From a virus, in IMG/VR virus record IMGVR_UViG_3300030098_002531, positions 1-31,167 of that record: 31,167 nt of DNA; one strand, 5' to 3'. Position 1 is the stretch's first letter; every line of letters starts with the position of its first letter. The notes under the pieces are model-generated. The model searched no databases. It saw nothing but the letters and a program-made list of their open reading frames with translations, and was not told where the DNA came from. Position numbers and translations under genes: made by a program. Below, piece by piece: positions 5,986 to 11,746 of this stretch.

Positions 5986-6007
5986 TGCTGCATTATTGCA
6001 GTATTCT
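5980..6007 (+). promoter_or_regulatory. Lytic promoter (rightward), leaderless start
   Basis: TTGCAA (5980-5985), 16-bp spacer, TATTCT (6002-6007). The spacer holds the operator. The first gene's ATG is at 6014, where transcription is expected to begin. Confidence 0.65.
5988..6001. promoter_or_regulatory. Cro-side operator site
   Basis: CTGCATTATTGCAG, identical to the site at 1680-1693. It fills the -35/-10 spacer of the rightward promoter and abuts its -10. A half-site (ATTATTGCA, 5977-5985) lies just upstream. Confidence 0.8.
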
Positions 6008-6013
6008 AATTGA

Positions 6014-6214
6014 ATGGAAAGCTATTTCGAGACACTAAACACTTTGTGTAATCAAAAACATATCAATCTGCGTTCAGCCTTTATGGCAGCAGACATACCA
6101 ACAAGCACGTTTTACAGGGCAAAACAGCGGAACGATATGCGATTTGATACTGCTCTGAAAGTTCTGGATGCCATCAACAGAATTTACGCACTTAAAACAG
6201 CCAGTGACCATTGA
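6014..6214 (+). CDS. Cro-like small DNA-binding protein
   Basis: 66 residues: MESYFETLNTLCNQKHINLR, then SAFMAADIPTSTFYRAK and a C-terminal helix (FDTALKVLDAINRIYAL). The helix-turn-helix (AFMAADIPTSTFYRA) and the small size fit a Cro-type regulator. The position, first gene of the rightward operon and divergent from the repressor, supports this. There is no ribosome-binding site; the ATG lies 6 bases after the -10 box, so the mRNA should be leaderless. It overlaps the next HTH gene by 47 bases if that gene starts at 6168, or by 11 if at GTG 6204. Confidence 0.75.
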   Translation: MESYFETLNTLCNQKHINLRSAFMAADIPTSTFYRAKQRNDMRFDTALKVLDAINRIYALKTASDH

Positions 6215-6419
6215 CCCAAACTGGCACGCTGTCGTCAGCCGGTTGGTTGAAGCACGACACGCAGCCGCTTTGTCTCAAGAAGCACTGGCACACAAGATCG
6301 GGTGTGCATCCAGCCTGATCCACAAATGGGAACAGTTCAAACGCTTGCCGTCCGGCTTTCTTTTGCTCTGTTGGCTGGAGGCATTGGACTGTGAAATCGA
6401 AATACGATCGCGTCGGTAA
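6168..6419 (+). CDS. XRE-type helix-turn-helix protein
   Basis: 83 residues from ATG 6168; a GTG at 6204 is an alternative start with less overlap. Residues 25-55 (RLVEARHAAALSQEALAHKI, then GCASSLIHKWEQFKRLPS) form a clear XRE/Cro-C1 helix-turn-helix. It is followed by FLLLCWLEALDCEIEI, a short dimerisation-type tail. It is a second transcription regulator in the lytic operon and may act on the 20-bp palindrome or on replication. It probably is not the lysogeny repressor because it lacks a C-terminal multimerisation domain. Confidence 0.75.
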   Translation: MPSTEFTHLKQPVTIDPNWHAVVSRLVEARHAAALSQEALAHKIGCASSLIHKWEQFKRLPSGFLLLCWLEALDCEIEIRSRR

Positions 6420-6702
6420 GCCAGCCAAGTGTGATGCTTGCGGTGCAGTGACGCCGTATTTTATCTGCCCAATGAAAGACCCAACCCCCAGTTGGTACAC
6501 AATCTGTCTCACCTGCTATGAGGATCAGACATGGCAAGTCGCGCTCGCAGTAAAGGAAACTACCACGAAAACTTTTTCGTCAAACTATTCAAGGCGTGGA
6601 AAATCAAAGCGAAGAAGCAACCGCTCTCTGGCAGCTTGGGCGGAGAGTATAGAGGAGATCTCATCCTCACAATCAACGGGGAAGACATCATCACGGAAGT
6701 AA
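6391..6702 (+). CDS. Zinc-ribbon protein, heavily overlapping the next gene
   Basis: Starts at GTG 6391 with GGAGG 9 bases upstream. The first half holds two Cys pairs (CDACGAVTPYFIC and CLTC), the pattern of a small zinc ribbon. The frame then stays open to 6702, 172 bases inside the resolvase-like gene, where it becomes a low-complexity Ser/Lys/Thr tail (KTFSSNYSRRGKSKRRSNRS). Either this long overlap is real, or a frameshift or missed stop separates a true 50-60 residue protein from a shadow tail. DNA or RNA binding is likely. No closer assignment. Confidence 0.5.
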   Translation: MKSKYDRVGKPAKCDACGAVTPYFICPMKDPTPSWYTICLTCYEDQTWQVALAVKETTTKTFSSNYSRRGKSKRRSNRSLAAWAESIEEISSSQSTGKTSSRK

Positions 6703-6878
6703 AGTATCGCAAGGGATCAACATTCCCCTCCCCCTTCACAGTCTTAGAAGGCCGCGATGCTGCTATCTACAAACGTGGCACTGGCACAAATCCCAAGTGG
6801 ATCATGATCCTGCCTGATGCCACCGTCGAACGTATCTGGAGGTCGCGCAATGATAAAAGTAATCGAACGAAAGACTAG
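6531..6878 (+). CDS. Holliday-junction-resolvase-like PD-(D/E)XK nuclease
   Basis: 115 residues from ATG 6531, with GAGGA 6 bases upstream. After a basic N-terminus (KLFKAWKIKAKKQPLSG) come GGEYRGDLILTINGEDIITE and VKYRKGS. This gives the acidic residue in YRGDL and the E-x-K of TEVKYR, which are metal-binding residues of the PD-(D/E)XK fold. Downstream PFTVLEGRDAA and PKWIMILPDATVERI fit a small archaeal-Hjc/VRR-like nuclease. It probably resolves or trims branched DNA during phage replication and recombination. It lies in the early operon before the replication initiator. Confidence 0.7.
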   Translation: MASRARSKGNYHENFFVKLFKAWKIKAKKQPLSGSLGGEYRGDLILTINGEDIITEVKYRKGSTFPSPFTVLEGRDAAIYKRGTGTNPKWIMILPDATVERIWRSRNDKSNRTKD

Positions 6879-7074
6879 CATTCAAATACACTGCACCCAT
6901 GCAGATTGGCCGCTTGTCAGATGGTGCATGGATGAAGGCCTGATGGCTTTTATGGACGCTGATCCTAATGATCGGGCCACAAACCCAGCTGGCGATGCTG
7001 ATGTATTCAAAGCATGGAAACGTAACGGCAGACCCTGCATTACATCTGACCTGACACAGATTGATAAGTCCTAA
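6850..7074 (+). CDS. Small phage protein of unknown function, 74 aa
   Basis: Start at ATG 6850 because of the CTGGAGG site 8 bases upstream; the frame continues 11 codons further up without signals. Reads MIKVIERKTSIQIHCTHADW, then PLVRWCMDEGLMAFMDADP, ending in a polar tail. It overlaps the resolvase-like gene by 29 bases and joins the replication gene through TAATG. No domain recognised. Two Cys and two early His could hold a metal, but there is no clear motif. Confidence 0.6.
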   Translation: MIKVIERKTSIQIHCTHADWPLVRWCMDEGLMAFMDADPNDRATNPAGDADVFKAWKRNGRPCITSDLTQIDKS

Positions 7075-7688
7075 TGTCATACAAACTCGTCGATGCTGTC
7101 ATCAACCATGACATTGGTGACGGGCTTGCAAAGTTTGTGCTGATTGCATTGGCTAGGTTTGCCAATGAATCTGGCCAGTGCTTTCCCAGTATCAATACAC
7201 TTTGCAAGATCACGCACCTGTCACGCCAGACAGTCATCACCAAAATCAAATGGCTAGACAAGCATGGCTTTGTGCAGCGCAGCCCCACGCCGGGCCGGTC
7301 TATGCGCTATACCATACCGGTCAACCTCTTTGACCAACCAGTCAAGGAGATAGACCCTAAGCTATCAATAAGCAATCAGAGAACAAACAACAGGCATCCG
7401 GTTCCTGATGATTGGACAGCTGATGAAAAACTGCGTGCGTCTATCAACAAGACGACAGGCAAGGAGATAGATCATGACTATGAAGAAGTTAGGTTCCGTG
7501 ACTGGTATGCAGCAACGGAAGACAAGTTTGCCAACTGGGAACCACGATACAGAAGCTGGTGCAATAATGAGCGCGCAAGAATTGTCGGCGGCACTGACTA
7601 CGCTCCGGTCAGCGGACCCACGCGAAACAGACAAGGCTCTTCTTACTTCGCTGCAGCGGCTGAGAATATTTCCGATACCAACATATAA
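7074..7688 (+). CDS. Phage replication initiator, winged-HTH (lambda O-like role)
   Basis: 204 residues; the ATG overlaps the upstream TAA. Residues 1-85 form a helix_turn_helix_36-type winged helix (FVLIALARFANESGQCFPSI, TLCKITHLSRQTVITKIKWL, KHGFVQRSPTPGRSMRYTI) as in phage replication proteins and RepA-like initiators. The C-terminal part (DWYAATEDKFANWEPRYRSW) has the Trp-rich pattern often seen at the end of phage O-like proteins, thought to contact the helicase loader. It should bind the phage origin and recruit host helicase. No DNA polymerase or helicase is encoded here, so replication relies on the host. Confidence 0.75.
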   Translation: MSYKLVDAVINHDIGDGLAKFVLIALARFANESGQCFPSINTLCKITHLSRQTVITKIKWLDKHGFVQRSPTPGRSMRYTIPVNLFDQPVKEIDPKLSISNQRTNNRHPVPDDWTADEKLRASINKTTGKEIDHDYEEVRFRDWYAATEDKFANWEPRYRSWCNNERARIVGGTDYAPVSGPTRNRQGSSYFAAAAENISDTNI

Positions 7689-8058
7689 TGATCGCAATGA
7701 AGTTAAGGAATACTACATCGGCTCTATGCCACCAGCTGATTGTCATCGCCTTGCTTTGATTGCCGTTGAAGGAGCTTTTGTGCCTATGCCTGAAGAAGAA
7801 ATGGCAAAGTCACTGCTTACTGCAATGATGTTGATGGTCAAACCATCTGGCGAAACACCAGAAGATGTTGCTATGCGTGTCAAGCTTTACGCCAGACAAA
7901 TGCAGGAATGGCCAGCTGATATCTTCCTTAAGGTTCTGGACCTTGTAACTAAGCGCAATACCTTCTGGCCTGCCTTCTCAGACTTCTACAAGGAATATGA
8001 ATGGCTTGCCAGAAACAGACTAAAAATGCGTGAAGCACTGCATTTATGCATGAAATGA
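7567..8058 (+). CDS. Replication-associated phage protein, possibly helicase-loader-like
   Basis: I choose ATG 7567 (MSAQELSAALTTLRSADP), giving 163 residues; the frame is open up to 7474 within the initiator gene. The protein is helical and has no P-loop. The motif FLKVLDLVTKRNTFWPAFSD resembles the 'W..D...L......FWP' end region of phage replication proteins that follow an O-like initiator, as lambda P does. It overlaps the initiator by 122 bases. The assignment rests mainly on position, so confidence in function is low. Its last codons contain an operator site. Confidence 0.6.
   Translation: MSAQELSAALTTLRSADPRETDKALLTSLQRLRIFPIPTYNDRNEVKEYYIGSMPPADCHRLALIAVEGAFVPMPEEEMAKSLLTAMMLMVKPSGETPEDVAMRVKLYARQMQEWPADIFLKVLDLVTKRNTFWPAFSDFYKEYEWLARNRLKMREALHLCMK
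8038..8051. promoter_or_regulatory. Operator site at end of the replication operon
   Basis: CTGCATTTATGCAT, one mismatch from the palindrome. It is 31 bp (about three helical turns) upstream of a perfect copy, so the two may bind repressor cooperatively. It lies in the last codons of the upstream gene. Confidence 0.6.
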
Positions 8059-8059
8059 C

Positions 8060-8088
8060 TTGAATCAACTGCATTAGTGCAGTACTCT
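8060..8088 (+). promoter_or_regulatory. Promoter with embedded operator for the recombination/integration operon
   Basis: TTGAAT (8060-8065), 17-bp spacer, TACTCT (8083-8088). The spacer contains the perfect palindrome CTGCATTAGTGCAG (8069-8082). A GGAGG ribosome-binding site and ATG follow at 8101 and 8111. The design is the same as at the rightward lytic promoter. Confidence 0.75.
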
Positions 8089-8110
8089 AGCAAAATGATT
8101 GGAGGTCAAT

Positions 8111-8944
8111 ATGAATGAAATGAACACCCGCATGGGCTTTATTGGTGGCACCGACATGATGACAATCATGGATGGTGACTGGGAACATCTTTGGCAGGTC
8201 AAGACAGGGCGTCTGCAACCCGATGATCTAAGCAATGTGTTCCCTGTGCAGCTTGGCATTGCCACTGAAGAGTTCAATGTTTCTCTGGTTGAGAAGCACG
8301 CAAACATCAAGCTTCAGCGTCAGTTCCAAACCCAGAAAGTATGGTGTGGTATTCCGCTACGCGCTGTCCTTGATGGCTTTGGCTTTGGCGACTTCATGAG
8401 CACAGATGGCGCAAGAACGAATGTCCAGAGCCTGCGCATTGGGGCTGAGTGCAAGCACACCTACGAGCGCAATACACTGGACGCGCAACTGCAACGCTAC
8501 ATGCCGCAAATCCAATTTTATATGTGGGTAGCTGAACTGGATGTCATGCAGTTTGCTTGCATCTTTGGCAACCGTGACTGGAAGATGTGCAGCGTCAGCC
8601 GTGATGTTGATTACATCGAATCCCTCAAAGGTCCGTTGCAAAACTTCTGGGAGTTTGTTCTCGAAGACAGACAGCCCCAGCTTCCGCATTACCAAGTAAC
8701 CCAGCCCAAGATCGATCACATCCCTATCGATGAAATGATCACACGCAATGTGGCTGGCGATAACGAGTTTCATGACAGAGCCATGACCTTCATTGAAACG
8801 AAGGACAGCCACGCTTTACATGAATCAGCCAAGAAAGATCTGAAGCAGATGATTGGTCACGATGAGCGTGAAATCTATTCAGACATTCTGGCAGTCCGGC
8901 GCACAAAGGCCGGTATCCGCATCGTGCAGAAAAAGGAGGTCTAG
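8111..8944 (+). CDS. YqaJ-family recombination exonuclease (lambda Exo-like)
   Basis: 277 residues from ATG 8111 (GGAGGTCAAT upstream). The family hallmarks are present: GGTDMMTIMDGDWEHLWQVK near the N-terminus, PVQLGIATEEFN (Glu 53/54), LRAVLDGF (Asp 88) and GAECKHT (Glu 113, Lys 115). These are the metal-binding and catalytic residues of the PD-(D/E)XK exonucleases. The enzyme should degrade the 5' strand at DNA ends to give 3' single strands for the ERF annealase encoded two genes downstream. It is the first gene behind an operator-controlled promoter. Confidence 0.9.
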   Translation: MNEMNTRMGFIGGTDMMTIMDGDWEHLWQVKTGRLQPDDLSNVFPVQLGIATEEFNVSLVEKHANIKLQRQFQTQKVWCGIPLRAVLDGFGFGDFMSTDGARTNVQSLRIGAECKHTYERNTLDAQLQRYMPQIQFYMWVAELDVMQFACIFGNRDWKMCSVSRDVDYIESLKGPLQNFWEFVLEDRQPQLPHYQVTQPKIDHIPIDEMITRNVAGDNEFHDRAMTFIETKDSHALHESAKKDLKQMIGHDEREIYSDILAVRRTKAGIRIVQKKEV

Positions 8945-8945
8945 C

Positions 8946-9185
8946 ATGACGCAAAACGAAACCATTCTTGCTGCACTGCAAGAAGGCAAGACTATCTCAC
9001 CGCTTTCTGCTTTGCGTGAGTTCAGCTGCATGCGGCTGGCTGCACGGGTCTATGACCTACGCAAAGACGGGCATCCCATCGAATCAATCCAGAAGTCCAA
9101 CGGTAATGCGACATGGGTTGAATATAAAATGGGCGAGGCATCTGCAAATACCCCGCCCCATCAAACAGACTGGAGGTCAGCTTGA
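8946..9185 (+). CDS. HTH_39-type DNA-binding protein
   Basis: 79 residues; ATG 8946 follows AAGGAGGTCTAGC. The sequence MTQNETILAALQEGKTISPL, SALREFSCMRLAARVYDLRK, DGHPIES is the compact winged-helix pattern of HTH_39 proteins: 'iLa.L..G..it...A...f...RLaaRi.dLR..G..I'. These occur in many phage recombination modules, often between exonuclease and annealase genes. A regulatory or accessory role is likely. It is coupled to the ERF gene by a TGATG overlap. Confidence 0.8.
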   Translation: MTQNETILAALQEGKTISPLSALREFSCMRLAARVYDLRKDGHPIESIQKSNGNATWVEYKMGEASANTPPHQTDWRSA

Positions 9186-9688
9186 TGACGAAAACTAACA
9201 CAACTGCAAAAACGCAGAAACCCCAAACTGATCCGAAGACGCTTGCTGCTGCGCTTCTCGCATGGCGGGCTACATCCCCGTCTGCGCCAAAGCACGGCAA
9301 GAACCCGCACTTCAAGAGCGCATACTCTACGCTTGAGGATGTCATTGAGTGTGCCAACTCAGCCAGCGAATACGGCATCACATGGACTCAGACCACTGAC
9401 TTCGAAGTCACAGAACATGGGATTGTAGATTATGTCATCACCACAATCTTGCATGCACCAAGCGAACAGGTCGCTCGTGGTCGGACGCTTATCAAAGTTA
9501 AAGACCCGACCAATCCCCAAGCTATGGGGTCTGGTATTACCTATGCCAAGCGGTATGGCTTGCAAGCCGCCTTTGGCATCCCATCAGAAGAAGACGACGG
9601 CAACGCCGCCACCAAACCAGCGGCGGCAGACGTCGTCAGTTTCGGAGACACCAAGCCAAAGAATGGAGGTTCACATGCAGAGTTCTAA
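9185..9688 (+). CDS. erf: ERF-family single-strand annealing protein
   Basis: 167 residues from ATG 9185 (TGATG overlap; GGAGG 8 bases upstream). ERF hallmarks are clear: KHGKNPHFKSAYSTLEDVIE, then VDYVITTILHAPSEQ, and AMGSGITYAKRYGLQAAFGI followed by EEDDGN. These proteins form rings on single-stranded DNA and anneal complementary strands. Here it works with the YqaJ exonuclease as a RecA-independent recombination pair, useful for circularising or repairing phage DNA. The Ala/Lys-rich tail is a normal disordered end. Confidence 0.9.
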   Translation: MTKTNTTAKTQKPQTDPKTLAAALLAWRATSPSAPKHGKNPHFKSAYSTLEDVIECANSASEYGITWTQTTDFEVTEHGIVDYVITTILHAPSEQVARGRTLIKVKDPTNPQAMGSGITYAKRYGLQAAFGIPSEEDDGNAATKPAAADVVSFGDTKPKNGGSHAEF

Positions 9689-9741
9689 GCCAGCAATATC
9701 AACACCACAAACGGCAAATTTATCCGCATCTGGAGGATTGC

Positions 9742-10131
9742 ATGACACAACAGTATGATGAAACCGACTCAGGCGCAGCGTTCCCGCCCAAGGATAATAC
9801 CAAGCTGATCCTGACCGGTCCTATCAATGACAACGGCAATGATACACGCATTGCCGTCGTCAAATCGACATTGCCCGATGGTCGTCAGATCTTTGATCTG
9901 TTCGAAAAGGTCGGCACTCTGTTCGATAACGAGGCTGAAAACCCCAAGGCTCCCAACTATACAGGGCCGTGGGGCGACAGACGTATCGCTGCTTGGGCTA
10001 AGGAGTCCGACAGTGGGCAGCGTTACATGTCCATGAAGATATCAGACAAGCGTGATCAGATGGCTGTCAGCGAGGCTCCTATGCCTGCAAATAGCCAGGT
10101 TAGCGAATCCGTTGATGACATCCCTTTCTGA
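9742..10131 (+). CDS. SSB-like protein with acidic DDIPF tail
   Basis: 129 residues from ATG 9742 (TCTGGAGGATTGC upstream). No classical OB-fold signature is obvious, but the protein ends SESVDDIPF after a Pro/Ser-rich linker. That is the acidic tip by which bacterial SSBs (DDDIPF) recruit RecQ, RecO, PriA and others. The middle (NDTRIAVVKSTLPDGRQIFD, LFEKVGTLFDN) is beta-rich. Its place after YqaJ, HTH_39 and ERF also suggests a single-strand binding or SSB-mimic role. The fold itself is inferred. Confidence 0.65.
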   Translation: MTQQYDETDSGAAFPPKDNTKLILTGPINDNGNDTRIAVVKSTLPDGRQIFDLFEKVGTLFDNEAENPKAPNYTGPWGDRRIAAWAKESDSGQRYMSMKISDKRDQMAVSEAPMPANSQVSESVDDIPF

Positions 10132-10411
10132 TATCGTAACGATTGAAGATGTGTCTGCGGCACTAGGGACTTCACCCACCAAGGTGAAGGACCTATGCCG
10201 CAAGCACAGCGTCCCTGTCATCAAGATCGGACACCAAATCAGGTTCACACAGGACGCAGTGGACCGCTTGTTGGATTCAGTAACATGGCATTACCAATCG
10301 TCAAACGAGGTAGATACTACTATGTCAAAGGCACCGTTTCGTGGGGTAACAAGAAACTCGTCATACGCCAAACTACAGGAAGAACTGTCAAGTCAGAAGC
10401 ACGGCAAGTAG
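10115..10411 (+). CDS. Excisionase-like HTH_17 protein
   Basis: 98 residues from ATG 10115, which lies in the last codons of the SSB-like gene. Residues 1-60 (VTIEDVSAALGTSPTKVKDL, RKHSVPVIKIGHQIRFTQDA, VDRLLDS) form a MerR/HTH_17 winged helix as in phage and plasmid excisionases. The tail is polar. It sits directly before the integrase and overlaps it by 127 bases, which is unusually long, so the two are probably co-translated and held at a fixed ratio. Directing excisive recombination is the likely role. Confidence 0.75.
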   Translation: MTSLSDIVTIEDVSAALGTSPTKVKDLCRKHSVPVIKIGHQIRFTQDAVDRLLDSVTWHYQSSNEVDTTMSKAPFRGVTRNSSYAKLQEELSSQKHGK

Positions 10412-11241
10412 CTGACGATATCTACCAGCAGGCACTCAACAGATTAAAGGGCGGCACAGGCGCTGCCCTTTTTTCAACTGCTGCGCTGGAGTGGGTGCAA
10501 TTCAAACGCCCCGGCATAACGGACATTGATAATCTAAAAAAAATATCAGACTTCTTCAGAGACAAGACAGTCGATGAGATCAGGCCGGAAGACTGGACGG
10601 CCTTCTGCCGCATCCACCTGTCCAGTCACAAGCCGTCTTCTGTCAACCGCATCCGCAGCACCCTCAATGCTGTGCTGCGCTCCGCTTCCAGAGAAATCAA
10701 ACTCGACAAGCTGAAAGACAACGAAGAGCGAAATGTATTTTTGTCAGTGGAAAACCAAGAGCGTCTGCTGGCAGCATACCCAGACTTCATTCGTCCTTTC
10801 TTTATCACGCTTTGCTATCAAGGCATGCGTCGTGGTGAAGCTCTCAAACTAGAATGGAAGCATATCAACTTTGACGAAAACATTATCCACATGCCCGGCA
10901 AGATTACCAAAAGCGGTATGCCCCGCACCATCCCTATACATCCACGCGTCAAGGAAAACTTGCAGCACAATCACCCTGTCTTCTTGTTCACAAACAAATT
11001 CGGACAGCCTTACAAAACCATCGCAGGCCCACGCAAGGTGCATCAAACTGCAAGAAGAAAAGTCGGATTGGAATACTTCAGAATACATGACTGGCGACAT
11101 CACTGGGCAAGCCGGATGGTTATGGTAGGAGCCAGCATCAAAACCCTGATGGATTTAGGTGGCTGGGAATCTGAAAGCATGGTCATGCGATACACAGCCG
11201 TAAGCGATGAGCACAATCGCAGCACACTCAACAAGCTGTAG
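10285..11241 (+). CDS. int: Tyrosine-recombinase integrase
   Basis: 318 residues from ATG 10285 (MALPIVKRGRYYYVKGTVSW). Residues 1-50 are a short arm-type N-terminus, 60-140 the core-binding helices, and 150-318 the catalytic domain. Catalytic residues are visible: Arg 182 (GMRRGEALKLEW), Lys 209 (KITKSG), His 268-x-x-Arg 271 (HDWRHHW), Trp 294 in the His/Trp position (LGGWES) and Tyr 303 (MRYTAVS). It should integrate the phage at a host tRNA-Thr; a half-tRNA attachment core lies 42 bases after its stop. It is the last gene of the operator-controlled recombination operon, so it is expected to be silent in the lysogen. Confidence 0.93.
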   Translation: MALPIVKRGRYYYVKGTVSWGNKKLVIRQTTGRTVKSEARQVADDIYQQALNRLKGGTGAALFSTAALEWVQFKRPGITDIDNLKKISDFFRDKTVDEIRPEDWTAFCRIHLSSHKPSSVNRIRSTLNAVLRSASREIKLDKLKDNEERNVFLSVENQERLLAAYPDFIRPFFITLCYQGMRRGEALKLEWKHINFDENIIHMPGKITKSGMPRTIPIHPRVKENLQHNHPVFLFTNKFGQPYKTIAGPRKVHQTARRKVGLEYFRIHDWRHHWASRMVMVGASIKTLMDLGGWESESMVMRYTAVSDEHNRSTLNKL

Positions 11242-11283
11242 GGTATATTATGATTAGATTTCAACGCGCTATAAGCAAGAAAC

Positions 11284-11327
11284 TCACCCTTACCAAGGGT
11301 GCGCTCTACCGCTGGAGCTATGGCAGC
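11284..11327 (-). other. attP: attP core: 5' half of tRNA-Thr(GGU)
   Basis: Read on the - strand from 11327 this is a tRNA 5' half. It has acceptor strand GCTGCCA, TA, a D-arm GCTC-CAGCGGTA-GAGC, G, and an anticodon arm CACCC-TTGGTAA-GGGTG. The anticodon is GGT (threonine). After 11284 the sequence stops being tRNA-like; no T-arm or 3' acceptor strand follows. Its position just after int identifies it as the attachment core. Most tRNA-targeting phages carry the 3' part of the tRNA, so carrying the 5' half is unusual. It is not a complete tRNA gene. Confidence 0.75.
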
Positions 11328-11345
11328 ATTTCCACCGATCCTCAG

Positions 11346-11375
11346 ATAATACTCTGTATTCCTTCAAAAAAACAA
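11346..11375 (-). promoter_or_regulatory. Putative promoter to restore the host tRNA-Thr after integration
   Basis: On the - strand TTGTTT, 18-bp spacer and TATTAT (11351-11346) lie 18 bases before the tRNA 5' end. If the phage supplies the 5' half of the tRNA, it must also supply a promoter, and this one is correctly placed. The -35 match is modest. Confidence 0.45.
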
Positions 11376-11398
11376 TCTCAAAAAAGATATGTGCGATA

Positions 11399-11412
11399 CT
11401 GCATTATTGCAT
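11399..11412. promoter_or_regulatory. Operator site after attP
   Basis: CTGCATTATTGCAT, one mismatch from the perfect palindrome. With the weaker copy 43 bp downstream it forms a pair upstream of the two-gene unit at 11504, repeating the spacing seen at the repressor/cro switch. Confidence 0.65.
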
Positions 11413-11441
11413 GTTTTGTCTGTTTCACCCTGTTTCTTGTC

Positions 11442-11455
11442 CTTTATTAGTGCAG
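11442..11455. promoter_or_regulatory. Degenerate operator site
   Basis: CTTTATTAGTGCAG keeps the right arm and centre but has two mismatches in the left arm. It is 43 bp from the site at 11399 and 48 bp before the next ATG. Confidence 0.45.
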
Positions 11456-11503
11456 GAATAGGAAATAAAAGTCCCAATTTAGTCCCACTAAAGGAGGCCA
11501 CAC

Positions 11504-11746
11504 ATGCCCTACAAAGAGTACCATCGGTATATCGGTAAGATTGATCGACCAGATGCGGCGCTATGCACAGACATAATGGAAGTGAAGCGCAGGAAGGAAG
11601 CAGCACAAGCATGGCAGACTAACTCTGATGCATTAGCACCAGATGCTTTTGCTGATGATGTCCCTAATCCAGATCAAGGCGATCACCAAGTATTTAGAGG
11701 CCGTGCTGTCATCGAAGTCTATGGTGGCCTGTCAAACTATGACTGA
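11504..11746 (+). CDS. Small phage protein of unknown function, 80 aa
   Basis: ATG 11504 has a very strong AAAGGAGG site 6 bases upstream. The protein starts MPYKEYHRYIGKIDRPDAAL and is hydrophilic, with a central Lys/Arg-rich helix (MEVKRRKEAAQAW) and an acidic linker (ADDVPNPDQGD). No family recognised. It lies on the far side of attP from the integrase, behind a pair of operator sites, and overlaps the zinc-ribbon gene by 8 bases. In an integrated prophage this unit would lie at one end, a common place for accessory genes. Confidence 0.65.
   Translation: MPYKEYHRYIGKIDRPDAALCTDIMEVKRRKEAAQAWQTNSDALAPDAFADDVPNPDQGDHQVFRGRAVIEVYGGLSNYD

Noticed and set aside
9675-9758. 27-codon micro-ORF with GGAGG bridging the ERF and SSB-like genes
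   Set aside because: The product (Ser/Thr/Pro-rich) has no recognisable feature, and the ribosome-binding site is within the ERF gene. It could be a coupling ORF but the evidence is too thin to list as a gene.
11250-11450. 66-aa + strand ORF just after int with a hydrophobic end
   Set aside because: It runs straight through the half-tRNA attachment core, the putative tRNA promoter and an operator site, and lacks a ribosome-binding site. The sequence is better explained by those elements.
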